This document shows, one piece after another, positions 35,331-45,774 of a DNA stretch of 64,000 nucleotides (its first letter is position 1; each line of letters opens with the position of its first letter). The DNA lies in NCBI RefSeq assembly GCF_001423085.1, contig NZ_LMNU01000001.1, positions 737,495 through 801,494 on the forward strand. Direction: 5' to 3'. The DNA comes from Methylobacterium sp. Leaf125. GTDB taxonomy: Bacteria; Pseudomonadota; Alphaproteobacteria; Rhizobiales; Beijerinckiaceae. The notes under the pieces are model-generated. The model was not told the origin of the DNA. It made no database searches and saw nothing but the letters and a program-made list of their open reading frames with translations. A program made the position numbers and the translations under genes.

Positions 35331-35948
35331 ATGATCGGCAAGCTGAAGGGCGTGGTGGATTCCTATGGCGAGGATTTCGTGATCCTCGACGTGCAGGGCG
35401 TCGGCTACGTGGTCCACTGCTCGGCCCGGACGCTCCAGCGCCTGCCCGGCATCGGCGAGGCCACGGACCTCGCCATCGAGACCCATGTCCGGGAGGACAT
35501 GATCCGGCTCTACGGCTTCCGCTCGGATGCCGAGCGCGAGTGGTTCCGCCTGCTTCAGACCGTGCAGGGTGTCGGCAGCAAGGTCGCCCTCGGACTGCTC
35601 TCGGTGCTCGAACCCTCGGCCCTCGCCTCGGCCATCGCCATGGGGGACAAGGGCGCGGTGGCGCGGGCTCCCGGCGTCGGTCCGCGCCTCGCCGCCCGCC
35701 TCGTGGCGGAGCTGAAGGACAAGGCGCCGGCCTTCGCGCCCATCGATCCCGCGGTGATCGCCCTGTCCGGTGCGGTGGAAGCCCGCACGGCGCCGCAGCC
35801 CGTCGCCGACGCCATCTCGGCCCTCGTCAATCTCGGCTACGCGCCGGTCCAGGCCTCCGCGGCGATCGCCGAGGCCCTCAAGAACGCGGGCGAGGGGGCC
35901 GAGGCCAAGACCCTGATCCGGCTCGGATTGCGCGAGCTCGCCCGCTGA
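35331..35948 (+). CDS. ruvA: Holliday junction helicase subunit RuvA
   Basis: 205 residues. It binds four-way junctions and loads RuvB. The OB-fold opening '[31 protein letters not shown]', helix-hairpin-helix repeats '[18 protein letters not shown]' and '[21 protein letters not shown]', and the C-terminal RuvB-contact domain '[20 protein letters not shown]' are in order. The ATG at 35331 is the family start; one four codons upstream is possible. It is separated from ruvB by three genes. Confidence 0.96.
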   Translation: MIGKLKGVVDSYGEDFVILDVQGVGYVVHCSARTLQRLPGIGEATDLAIETHVREDMIRLYGFRSDAEREWFRLLQTVQGVGSKVALGLLSVLEPSALASAIAMGDKGAVARAPGVGPRLAARLVAELKDKAPAFAPIDPAVIALSGAVEARTAPQPVADAISALVNLGYAPVQASAAIAEALKNAGEGAEAKTLIRLGLRELAR

Positions 35949-36050
35949 GGGCGGCGGGATCGTTGGGGCGCGACGGAATTGTGCCCTTGACGATCGCCGT
36001 TTCCGTTGCCAGTTTGGGCGCAAGCAGCTAACCTGCTGAAAGTAAAGCAG

Positions 36051-36067
36051 TTTTCAATTATTCTAAT
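36051..36067 (+). promoter_or_regulatory. ICE-like (Irr) site upstream of bfd-bfr
   Basis: ttttcaattattctaat lies in an AT-rich pocket between ruvA and bfd. It agrees with 14 of 17 positions of the iron control element as remembered (TTTRGAAYNRTTCYAAA). A near-copy with the same score precedes the iron-binding-protein gene at 7689. Suggests control by Irr; not proven. Confidence 0.45.
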
Positions 36068-36206
36068 CTACGCGCCAATCCGATGCGGGGGCTCAGCTTC
36101 TGCGCTCTGGCGTCAGCACCGCCTCAGATTCGACGAAGTGGCCGGGTGAAAACCTCAACCGGCGGCCTCACCCGACACGCGAGCCACGCACGAGTTACGG
36201 TCCCGC

Positions 36207-36464
36207 ATGATCGTCTGTTCCTGCAACGTCCTGTCCGATCGCGCCGTGCGCGCCTGCCTGCATCGCGGCCCGGATTGTCCGCGCACGCCGGCCCAGGTCC
36301 AGGCCTGCCTCGGGTGCAGCCCGAAATGCGGGCGCTGCGCCCGGACCATCCGCAACATCCTACAAAACGCCCTCGATGAGGCCGGGCATGCATGCACGGC
36401 GACTTGCGCGAGCTCCTGTAGTTTGGTCAAGGTCCAGCCTGCGGAGGAGGGGATCGCCGCCTGA
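36207..36464 (+). CDS. bfd: Bacterioferritin-associated ferredoxin
   Basis: 85 residues. The 2Fe-2S ligands are visible as Cys4 and Cys6 (MIVCSCNVLSD) and the pair Cys41/Cys44 (CGRC). It donates electrons to bacterioferritin so that stored iron is released as Fe2+. The C-terminal tail is longer and has three extra cysteines (HACTATCASSC), which is unusual for a family normally ending near residue 65-70. It lies 62 bases upstream of bfr in the same direction, the classical pair. Confidence 0.9.
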   Translation: MIVCSCNVLSDRAVRACLHRGPDCPRTPAQVQACLGCSPKCGRCARTIRNILQNALDEAGHACTATCASSCSLVKVQPAEEGIAA

Positions 36465-36526
36465 GCGCCCATTCCGGGTGCTGAAGCTCCCCTCCGGCGA
36501 CACGTGCCTCAAGGGAGATTGGGCGG

Positions 36527-37024
36527 ATGAAGGGTGATGCGAAGGTCGTCGAGTACCTCAATCGGGGACTGCGCAGCGAGCTCACGGCGGTCAGCCAGTA
36601 CTGGCTTCATTTCCGCATGCTCAACGACTGGGGTTACATCGATCTCGCCAAGTTCTGGCGCAAGGAATCCATCGAGGAGATGAACCACGCGGACCGGTTC
36701 GTCGACCGGATCCTGTTTCTCGACGGCTTCCCCAACCTGCAGGAACTCGATCCGCTGCGGATCGGTCAGAACGTCCAGGAAATCATCGAGTGCGATCTCG
36801 CCGCCGAGAACGAGGCGCGGGCCCTCTATCTCGAGGCGGCCAAGTACTGTGATTCGATCAACGACCGGGTGTCGAAGCGCCTGTTCGAGGATCTGGCCGA
36901 GGACGAGGAGGGCCATATCGACTTCCTCGAGACGCAGCTGGAGCTGATCGGCCAGATCGGCCTGCCGCTCTATGCCCAGAAGCATATCGGCGGCCTGGAG
37001 CCGATCGCTCCGGAAGCCGAGTAA
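36527..37024 (+). CDS. bfr: Bacterioferritin
   Basis: 165 residues, a 24-mer iron-storage subunit. The di-iron ferroxidase ligands fall at expected places: Glu18 ([10 protein letters not shown]), Glu51 and His54 (EEMNHADR), Glu94 region ([10 protein letters not shown]) and the Glu/His of '[10 protein letters not shown]'. Met52 is the haem ligand. Its promoter region and bfd upstream indicate iron-regulated co-expression. Intact, no oddity. Confidence 0.97.
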   Translation: MKGDAKVVEYLNRGLRSELTAVSQYWLHFRMLNDWGYIDLAKFWRKESIEEMNHADRFVDRILFLDGFPNLQELDPLRIGQNVQEIIECDLAAENEARALYLEAAKYCDSINDRVSKRLFEDLAEDEEGHIDFLETQLELIGQIGLPLYAQKHIGGLEPIAPEAE

Positions 37025-37031
37025 GAGCCGG

Positions 37032-37142
37032 ACCGCGCCGGGCTCGCGAGCCCGGCGCTCAGTCTGCCACCGCGCCGGGCTTGCGAGCCCGGCGCTCAGT
37101 CTGCCACCGCGCCGGGCTTGCGAGCCCGGCGCTCAGTCTGAC
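37032..37142. repeat. Three tandem 37-bp repeats, each with an inverted repeat
   Basis: Units at 37032-37068, 37069-37105 and 37106-37142 differ at only one or two positions. Each has a hairpin core (ccgggcttgcgagcccgg). They lie between the convergent bfr and Uma2 genes, and the stop codon of the Uma2 gene falls inside the third unit. They may act as a series of bidirectional terminators. Confidence 0.9.
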
Positions 37143-37717
37143 AGGACTCGCTGATAGATCTCGCGCAGGGACAGGGTGACGCCGATCGCCGGCAGATCGA
37201 GCGTGCCGTCGAGACCCTCGATCACCTGGAAGCCCCGCCAGACGCCGTCCACCCGATCGTAGACTTCCAGATGCGGTCGGTCCCGGGCGACCAGCACGTA
37301 ATGCTGAAGTGCGGGCAGCCGCTGAGAGACCTGCCACTTTTCGAAGCGGTCGCGGGCCTCCGGGCCCGGGGAAAGGACCTCGAACAGCACACGGGGGTTG
37401 TCGACCGAGGTCGCCCCCGGCGCGATCTCGCCGCAAACCACGATCACGTCGGGCAGCATGGCCGCCTCCAGGGCGCGGCTCTTCATGAAGAAGGTTTCCG
37501 TGAAGACCTGGCAGCTGCCGCCCGCCGCGTCGAACTGGTTTCCCAGGCGCCGCGCGATGTTCTGGACGATCCGCGCATGCTCCCAGCGCGCGCCGACCAT
37601 CATCCGGACCACGCGCCCGCCGATCAGTTCCCAGCGCTCGTTCCGGGGCTTGTCCGCGAGAAGCTCCTCGAAGTCGTCGAGGGCCATCCATTCGAATTCC
37701 TGCGACGCACCGTCCAC
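37133..37717 (-). CDS. Uma2-family (DUF820) putative endonuclease
   Basis: 194 residues. The Uma2 core: 'ERWELIGGRVVRMM', 'HARIVQNIARRLGNQF', 'AAMLPDVIVVCGE' (catalytic aspartate), 'PRVLFEVLSPGPEARDRFEKW' (Glu-x-Leu-Ser nuclease motif) and 'LPALQHYVLVARDRP'. The restriction-endonuclease-like fold is known but the role is unclear. GTG at 37717 with GGGGGA upstream is preferred; the frame is open further but only within ruvB's antisense. The C-terminus and stop sit in the 37-bp repeats. Confidence 0.85.
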   Translation of the reverse strand: MDGASQEFEWMALDDFEELLADKPRNERWELIGGRVVRMMVGARWEHARIVQNIARRLGNQFDAAGGSCQVFTETFFMKSRALEAAMLPDVIVVCGEIAPGATSVDNPRVLFEVLSPGPEARDRFEKWQVSQRLPALQHYVLVARDRPHLEVYDRVDGVWRGFQVIEGLDGTLDLPAIGVTLSLREIYQRVLSD

Positions 37718-37846
37718 GGCGAATCCCCCGCCTCGCGGCGGCCCTTGGCCGCGCGGAGAATGTAGCGCGAACGGCGCCTTTATGCGACATCCAGCCAGAG
37801 AACAGATGATGGACACAGGGCGCCGCCGCCCCCACCGAGAGTCCGT

Positions 37847-38953
<1,107 letters not shown>

Positions 38954-38971
38954 GCGGCGCGCGGCCGGGGA

Positions 38972-41728
38972 TCAGGCCGCGTCGCGATGCTGCGTCCGGT
39001 TGGAACGCGGGTCCGCCCGATCCGGCAGGGCGAAGGTCCGGTGGGTCAGGATGTCCGTGAGGTCGGGCGCCGGCAGGGCACGGCTGAAGAGGAAGCCCTG
39101 CAACTCGTCGCAGCCCTCCGCCTCGAGGATGGCGGCCTGCTCGGCCGTCTCGACGCCCTCGGCGACGACGCCCATGTTGCAGGCCTTGCCGAGGCCCACC
39201 AGGGCCCGGACGATGGCGATGCTGCCCCCGTCCTGCCCGAGGGTGCGGACGAAGGATTGGTCGATCTTGAGCTTGTCGAAGGGAAAACGGCGCAGGTAGC
39301 TGACGCTCGAGTAGCCCGTGCCGAAATCGTCCATGGCGATCCGGAGGCCGAGGGCCTGCAGCCGATGCAGGATCCGGAAGGTGTCGGCATGGTCGCGCAG
39401 CAGGACCGATTCGGTGATCTCCAGTTCCAGCCGGCTCGCCATGAGGCCGGCGCCGATCAGCGCCCGCGTCACGTCCTCGACGAGGTCGCCGCGGACGAAC
39501 TGCACGGAGGAGAGATTGACGGCGATCTTGAGCGTGTCCGGCCAGGTCGCCGCTTCGCGGCAGGCCTGGGCGAGGACCCAGGCGCCGATCGACCGGATCA
39601 GGCCCATCTCCTCGGCCAGCGGGATGAAGGTCGCCGGACCGATCAGGCCCTCCCGGGGGTGACGCCAGCGCAGCAGCGCCTCGAAGCCGTTGAGGGTCCG
39701 TGTCCCGGCCGCGACGAGGGGCTGGTAGTGCAGTTCGAACTGCCCGCCCGCCAGGGCGCGCCGCAGCTCGGTCCCGAGCTGATGCCGGCGCTGGAGATCC
39801 ACATCCATGTCGGTCTCGAAGAAGCGCCAGGTGCCCCGGCCCGCCGCCTTGGCCTGGTACAGGGCCACGTCGGCCCGGCGCAGGACGGCGTCGCTCTCGG
39901 TGTCCGTCGGCTCCACCAGGGCGATGCCGATGCTGGTGCCGATGACGATCTCTTGGTCCTGGACCGCGAAGGGCGTCTGGAGCATCGCGACGAGGCGTGC
40001 GGCGAGATCGGCGGCGTCCCCGGGCGCGACGATCCCGGACTGGACGATGGCGAATTCGTCGCCGCCCAGGCGCGCGACGAATTCGGACGCCCGCAGGCAC
40101 TCCCGCAGGCGCTGCCCCGTCAGGCACAGGAGGGCGTCGCCGGCCGGGTGACCCAGCGTGTCGTTGACGCCCTTGAAGCCGTCGAGGTCGAGATAGAGCA
40201 CCGCCGTCCGCCCGGCGCCGCCGCGGCCGGCCAGCACGCCCGCCATGTGCTCGCGCAGGAAGGCCCGGTTGGGCAATCCGGTCAGCGCATCGTGGCGCGC
40301 CATCCGGACGATCTGCGCCTCGCTCTGGCGGCGCTCGGTGACGTCCTCGTGGGTGCATTGCCAGCCGCCCCGGATCGGAACGTGCTTGATGGCGATGGCC
40401 CGCCCGTCGGCGAGATCCCAGGTGAAGGAGGCCGGCGACCGCGAGGCCTCCTCCGGGGCGGGCCAGGGCGGAGCCCGGTCGCCGTTGCTCGCCGTGAGAT
40501 AGGACCGGATCGCCGCCAGCGTCGTGCCGGGCTGGCGCAGGTCCGGCGGAACGCCGTGCAGCGCGACGTAGCGCGCGTTCATCACGATCAGCCGGTTGTC
40601 CTGGTCGAACAGGCAGAGGCCCTGGGCCATGGTGTCGAGGGCGACCCCGAAGCGGGCATATTGCGTGCGGAGCGCGTGCTCGCTGCGGGCCCTCTCCTCG
40701 GCGCGCAGGAGGCGTTCCTGGCCGCTGGCCTGGCGCCAGCCGAGCACGAAGAGCCCGACGAGCCCGAGGTCGAGGAGCCCGGCGGCCGCGCCCAGCACCG
40801 TGGCCTGGCGGCGCCAGGGCGCCAGGGCCTCGGCGGTGGTTCGGCTGACGCTCAGGATCGCCGGATAGTTCGAGAGGGTCCGGGTCGCGACGAACCGGTC
40901 CTGCCGGTCGATCGGACTGACGGTCCGGGTGACGCCGCCGGCCTTGTTCTGCAGGGCGATCAGGGCGGCGCCGGTCGTGGCATAGCCGCGCCCGATCGTA
41001 TCCTCCCGGTGGGGATGACGCACCAGCAGCACGCCGTCGGTGCGGAACAGCGAGATCACGTAGTCCGGCTGCGGTGCGATCTCGCCGTAGAGGCCGGCGA
41101 AGTACTGCAGTTCCACCGCGCCGAGCACGAGCCCGAGGAAGCTCCCGTCCGGGGCGGAGATCTTGCGGGCGATGTAGAGGGTCCAGCTTCCGTTGCCGCG
41201 GTTCTGCACCGGCTCGCTGATGAAGCGCTGCAGCAGCGGGTCCGAGGCCAGGGCCTTGAAGTAGTCCCGGTCGGCGATGTTCACGTCCGGGATGGGCCAG
41301 AACCGGGTGAAGTTGCGCAGGGTCCCGGTGTGATCCACCACCGTGACGGCGTTGACCTGGGGCAGGGCCGCCGTGCGGGCCCTGAGGGAGTCGTGCATGG
41401 CCCGCGAGGAGACCTGGACCGCGAAGGCCGCGGGCGTGGTGACCTCGGCGGCCCGGATCTCGTCGATGAGGGAGTCCTGCACGAGCTCGATCGCCTGCAG
41501 GGCCCGGTCGGCCTGGTCCGCCAGGACGGTGGTGAGGCTGACGAGGTTCTGCTCGGTATCGGCGACGGCCCGGCCGTGCAGGTCCGCGATGAACAGCGCC
41601 GCACCCGCGGCGATCGCCAGACCGAGAACACCACCCGCGGTCGCAAGCAAGATGAAGGAGCCGGCGTAAAGGTTTCTCGCCACGGCCATCAGGTGAGCCG
41701 ATCGTCTCCGAACGCTGGCCGTAAGCAT
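38972..41728 (-). CDS. Membrane-bound GGDEF-EAL cyclic-di-GMP protein with Cache-type sensor
   Basis: 918 residues. Two membrane helices (FILLATAGGVLGLAIAAGAALFI ~20-45 and a second near ~310) enclose a periplasmic PDC/Cache-like sensor. Then follow a PAS-like domain (~345-450), a GGDEF domain with active-site 'RLGGDEFAIVQ', and an EAL domain with 'GFEALLRWRHP', 'ELEITESVLL' and 'AMDDFGTGYSSVSYLRRFPFDKLKIDQSF'. Both catalytic signatures look intact, so it could make or break c-di-GMP. ATG at 41728 has AAGGATAGGA upstream. Probably tunes motility or biofilm in response to an external signal. Confidence 0.93.
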   Translation of the reverse strand: MLTASVRRRSAHLMAVARNLYAGSFILLATAGGVLGLAIAAGAALFIADLHGRAVADTEQNLVSLTTVLADQADRALQAIELVQDSLIDEIRAAEVTTPAAFAVQVSSRAMHDSLRARTAALPQVNAVTVVDHTGTLRNFTRFWPIPDVNIADRDYFKALASDPLLQRFISEPVQNRGNGSWTLYIARKISAPDGSFLGLVLGAVELQYFAGLYGEIAPQPDYVISLFRTDGVLLVRHPHREDTIGRGYATTGAALIALQNKAGGVTRTVSPIDRQDRFVATRTLSNYPAILSVSRTTAEALAPWRRQATVLGAAAGLLDLGLVGLFVLGWRQASGQERLLRAEERARSEHALRTQYARFGVALDTMAQGLCLFDQDNRLIVMNARYVALHGVPPDLRQPGTTLAAIRSYLTASNGDRAPPWPAPEEASRSPASFTWDLADGRAIAIKHVPIRGGWQCTHEDVTERRQSEAQIVRMARHDALTGLPNRAFLREHMAGVLAGRGGAGRTAVLYLDLDGFKGVNDTLGHPAGDALLCLTGQRLRECLRASEFVARLGGDEFAIVQSGIVAPGDAADLAARLVAMLQTPFAVQDQEIVIGTSIGIALVEPTDTESDAVLRRADVALYQAKAAGRGTWRFFETDMDVDLQRRHQLGTELRRALAGGQFELHYQPLVAAGTRTLNGFEALLRWRHPREGLIGPATFIPLAEEMGLIRSIGAWVLAQACREAATWPDTLKIAVNLSSVQFVRGDLVEDVTRALIGAGLMASRLELEITESVLLRDHADTFRILHRLQALGLRIAMDDFGTGYSSVSYLRRFPFDKLKIDQSFVRTLGQDGGSIAIVRALVGLGKACNMGVVAEGVETAEQAAILEAEGCDELQGFLFSRALPAPDLTDILTHRTFALPDRADPRSNRTQHRDAA

Positions 41729-42108
41729 GATCCTATCCTTGTACCGCCACGGCGGCACAGACATCGACCCTGAGCGTCTCGACGTTGCTTTCCAGGAGCG
41801 CCAAGGGCTCGGCGCACGAGCGCCTTATGGGTGATCAACGTGGGAACGCCTTAATTTTTCGTCCGAGCTTTCGGGCGGAATGTTCGCACTGTCGGCGCGG
41901 AAACCTGCGCCGGCGACCCGCACCGGTGGGCACCGACGCGCGGCGTCCCGTGACCCCGCGTTGCTCGCCCCCCGGAATCTGCTAGAGCGGCCAACCGCTC
42001 AGGGGTGATGGCCACCCCGGCGCGAGGGCCTTCGCGCGGCCAGGGGGCGGCGTGGCGCCCCAGGCCCGGGCCGCGGGGGTCGTCATCACAAATCCGGGAG
42101 ACGCGACG
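41729..42108. other. Divergent intergenic region before ybgC
   Basis: 380 bases between the divergent c-di-GMP gene and ybgC. A short AT-rich spot (cttaatttttcgtcc, ~41851-41865) may be a promoter. No gene, RNA or repeat is recognised. Confidence 0.4.
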
Positions 42109-42552
42109 TTGACCCAGCCCGAACCCGGCGTTCACGCCCTCGCGGTGCGCGTCTATTACGAGGACACCGACTTCTCGGGCTTCGTCTATCACGCGAGCTA
42201 CCTGCGCTTCATGGAGCGGGGACGCACCGAGCTCCTGCGCGGTCTCGCGGGCGACCAGTCCGACCTGCACCGGGACGCGGCCGGCCTGCACTTCGTCGTG
42301 CGCCGCATGGTGATCGACTATGCCAAGCCGGCGCGGATGGACGACCTTCTCGACGTCCGGACCTGGACGGCCACGATGAAGGGCGCCTCGATGCACCTCG
42401 CGCAGGAGGTTCGGCGGGGCGGCGAGGTGCTGGTGAAGGCCGAGGTCGTCGTCGCCTGCGTCCGCGACGGCCGCGCGATCCGCCTTCCCGACAGCCTGCG
42501 GCGGGTGCTCGCGCCGGAGCGCGGCGACCGCGAACCGGGCTCCGGGACGTGA
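42109..42552 (+). CDS. ybgC: Tol-Pal-associated acyl-CoA thioesterase YbgC
   Basis: 147 residues from the TTG at 42109 (GGGAG ribosome binding site 8 bases before); a GTG at 42052 is the alternative. Hot-dog thioesterase: 'RVYYEDTDFSGFVYHASYLRFMERGRTE' carries the catalytic aspartate and the family tyrosine/histidine, followed by 'FVVRRMVIDYAKPARMDDLLDV'. It hydrolyses acyl-CoA or acyl-ACP and is the usual first gene of the tol-pal cluster, as here. Confidence 0.92.
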   Translation: MTQPEPGVHALAVRVYYEDTDFSGFVYHASYLRFMERGRTELLRGLAGDQSDLHRDAAGLHFVVRRMVIDYAKPARMDDLLDVRTWTATMKGASMHLAQEVRRGGEVLVKAEVVVACVRDGRAIRLPDSLRRVLAPERGDREPGSGT

Positions 42553-42923
42553 CCTGCGAAGGTCGGTCTGCGGGTTTCGATCCGGTTTCGACGGAGAACT
42601 TCCTCGAAGCACAGTCAATCGGTTCGTGTGCCGTCGCCGAGCCCAAGTCGTGCAGGGGCGGCCGCGCCGCCGAGGCGTGGTGCAGAACGCGATTCGTCGG
42701 ACGCATCCGGGGCTGCGCCCGCGCGGGTCGCAAGGGAATGTTAACCCTGCCGGGTGCTTAACTGCCGTCAGGCCGGGCGGGTGCGATGCACAAGGCCGGC
42801 CCATACTTTCGACAGATTCGCGGGCCATTGAGCCTTGAAATCGCTCAAGGTTCCGGTTGAAGCGCGCAGGACGGACCGCCGGTTCCGTGACGGCTCCGCG
42901 CGGGGTTTTTCGAGGATCATGTC
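42553..42923. other. Intergenic region between ybgC and tolQ
   Basis: 371 bases. It includes an AT-richer bit (aatgttaaccctgccgggtgcttaac, ~42736-42761) that may hold a promoter for tolQRAB. Overlapping open frames look non-coding. No RNA gene recognised. Confidence 0.4.
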
Positions 42924-43640
<717 letters not shown>

Positions 43641-43667
43641 CCCCACCCCCACACCCGAGGAACGATC

Positions 43668-44114
43668 ATGGGCATGGCCCACGGAGCAGCGCAGGGTGGC
43701 GGCGGACGGCGTCGGCGGGGACGCCGGCACGCGGCCATCAACGAGATCAACATGACGCCGTTCATCGACGTCGTGCTCGTGCTGCTGATCGTCTTCATGG
43801 TCGCGGCACCGATGATGACGGTGGGCGTGCCGCTCGACCTGCCGCAATCGAAGGCGAGCCCGCTCAACTCCGACACCAAGCCCGTGACCCTGTCGATCCG
43901 GCAGTCGGGCCAGGTCTTCCTCGGCGAGAGCGAACTCTCCGACGACACCATCGTCCCGAAGCTCACCGAGACGGCCAAGTCCGGGTTTGAGGAGCGCGTC
44001 TTCGTGCGCGGCGACAAGCGGGTCGATTACGGCCGCGTCGCCCAGGTGATGGCGATCGTGACCGCCGGCGGCTTCAAGAAGGTCGCCCTGGTCACCGAGC
44101 CGGACCAGAAGTAG
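43668..44114 (+). CDS. tolR: Tol-Pal motor protein TolR
   Basis: 148 residues. Single helix 'FIDVVLVLLIVFMVAAPMMTVG', with the proton-carrying aspartate in 'NMTPFIDVVLVLL'; the periplasmic part is 'VDLPQSKASPL...VFLGESELSDDTIVPKL...VFVRGDKRVDYGRVAQVMAIVTAGGFKKVALVTEP'. Works with TolQ. Starts after a Gly/Arg-rich tip (HGAAQGGGGRRRRGRRH) that is longer than usual. Confidence 0.96.
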   Translation: MGMAHGAAQGGGGRRRRGRRHAAINEINMTPFIDVVLVLLIVFMVAAPMMTVGVPLDLPQSKASPLNSDTKPVTLSIRQSGQVFLGESELSDDTIVPKLTETAKSGFEERVFVRGDKRVDYGRVAQVMAIVTAGGFKKVALVTEPDQK

Positions 44115-44125
44115 CGGGCCCGGCG

Positions 44126-45559
44126 GTGCGGATTCCCTTCAAGCGCAGTGAACCGGGCGTCTGGGTCTCGGCGGTGACGCATGTCGGCCTGCTGACGGTC
44201 GCCCTGCTGTCGGTGGCCGCCCCCGTCCTGCCGGATGCGCAGGAGGGCGTGCCCGTCGAGGTGATGACCGAACAGCAATATTCGGAGCTGACGAAGGGTG
44301 AGCGCAACGCCGATGCGCCCCAGCCCAACGCCAAGCCGCGCGCCGACCGCGTCGCCGAGAAGTTCGAGGAGCGCGAGCCCGAGAACGCCAAGGTCGATGC
44401 CCCGGCGCCCCCGAAGCGCCCCGCCGACATGAAGGTGGCGAGCGCCGAGGAGATGCCCCTGCGCTCCAGCGAGCCCGACCCGCAGGAAGCCAAGGCCGAA
44501 GCGGCCAAGGAAGCCGCGAAGGAGGCCGCCAAGGACGCCGCGAAGGCGGCCAAGGCCGAGGCTGCCAAGGCGGCCGCCGCCGCCGAGGCCAAAGCCGCTG
44601 CCGCCGCGGAAGCCAAGGCCGCCGCCGCGGCCGAGGCCAAGGCGGCCGCGGCGGAAGCCAAGGCTGTGGCCGCCGCCAAGGCGAAGGCCGAGGCGGTCAA
44701 GCGCGAGCAGCTCGCCGAGTTGATCGAGAAGCAGGAAGCGGAGGCTGAGGCCAAGGCCGAGGCGGCCGCCAAGGCCGAAGCTGCGAAGGCCGAAGCTGCG
44801 AAGGCCGCCGCCAAGGCGAGAGCCGAGGCCAAGGCCAAGGCCGACGCGCAAGCCAAGGCCGAGAAGGACGCGGAGGCCAAGGCCGAGAAAGAGGCGGAAG
44901 CCAAGGCGAAGGCCGTGGCGGAGGCGAAGGCCAAGGCGGACGCGGAGCGCCAGAAGGAGCTCGCCGAGGCGAAGGCCGAGGCAGAGGCCGAAGCGAAGGC
45001 CGAAGCGGCGGCGAAAGCCAAGGCCGATGCCGCCGCCAAGGCGAAGGCCAAGGCGATGGCCGATGCCAAGGCGAAGGCCGACGGGGAGGCCAAGGCCAAG
45101 AAGCAGGCCGAGCTCGCCGACAAGTTCAGCGCCGGCGACATCCGCTCCCTGCTCGCCTCGAAGGCGCCGTCGCAATCCACCGGCGCCACCGGGCGCGAGG
45201 TGCAGCGCACCGCCTCCCTGGGCGCGGCCTCCGGCACTGCCCAGCGCCTGTCGCCGTCCCTGCGCGATGCCTTGGTGGGCATGCTGCAGCAGCAGATCGA
45301 GCGCTGCTACGTGGCACCGCCCGGCGCCACCCAGGGCGTGGTGCTGCCGATGCTGGACATCCGGCTGAACCCGGACGGCACGCTCACCTCCGAGCCCCGC
45401 ATCATGCGCGGCGGGGCGAACGCCGTGGATCGCTCCATCGCCGAGGCGGCGCAGCGCGCGGTGCGCCGCTGTGCGCCCTACAAGATCCCGACCCAGTACG
45501 CGCCCTACTACAACGACTGGAAAGCCATCAACGCGGAGTTCGAGTTCTCGCGGGTGTGA
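44126..45559 (+). CDS. tolA: Tol-Pal transperiplasmic protein TolA
   Basis: 477 residues. One N-terminal helix (AVTHVGLLTVALLSVAAPVL, ~17-36), then a long Ala/Lys/Glu coiled region (~110-340) in near-repeats of AKAEA/KAAAEA, and a TonB/TolA C-terminal domain with 'LRDALVGMLQQQIERCYVAPPGATQGVVLPMLDIRL'. Links the TolQR motor in the inner membrane to TolB/Pal. GTG start 11 bases after tolR. The 4-base overlap with the next open frame is only formal; TolB starts later. Confidence 0.94.
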   Translation: MRIPFKRSEPGVWVSAVTHVGLLTVALLSVAAPVLPDAQEGVPVEVMTEQQYSELTKGERNADAPQPNAKPRADRVAEKFEEREPENAKVDAPAPPKRPADMKVASAEEMPLRSSEPDPQEAKAEAAKEAAKEAAKDAAKAAKAEAAKAAAAAEAKAAAAAEAKAAAAAEAKAAAAEAKAVAAAKAKAEAVKREQLAELIEKQEAEAEAKAEAAAKAEAAKAEAAKAAAKARAEAKAKADAQAKAEKDAEAKAEKEAEAKAKAVAEAKAKADAERQKELAEAKAEAEAEAKAEAAAKAKADAAAKAKAKAMADAKAKADGEAKAKKQAELADKFSAGDIRSLLASKAPSQSTGATGREVQRTASLGAASGTAQRLSPSLRDALVGMLQQQIERCYVAPPGATQGVVLPMLDIRLNPDGTLTSEPRIMRGGANAVDRSIAEAAQRAVRRCAPYKIPTQYAPYYNDWKAINAEFEFSRV

Positions 45560-45774
45560 GGCGGCAGCCCCGTCCGGGCCGCGCCTGCACGCGCCGCGCA
45601 CCCGCGCGGTCGGTGACGGCGTTCTGGACGGCGGTCTTGGACGAAGCCTTGGGCGACGTCTTGGACGACGTCCGCGTCGGCGTCCCGGCTTCCCCGCGCG
45701 GCGGGGCCGACCGTTCACCCGCACCGTCCGGACCCATCCCCGATCCTCGCATGCCCACGACCACGGAATCGATC

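Noticed and set aside
37032-37142. CRISPR array
   Set aside because: Units are directly adjacent with no spacers, only three copies, and no cas genes nearby; a plain tandem repeat.
38987-41773. 928-codon open frame on the plus strand
   Set aside because: Exact antisense of the GGDEF-EAL gene; composition is Gly/Arg/Glu noise.
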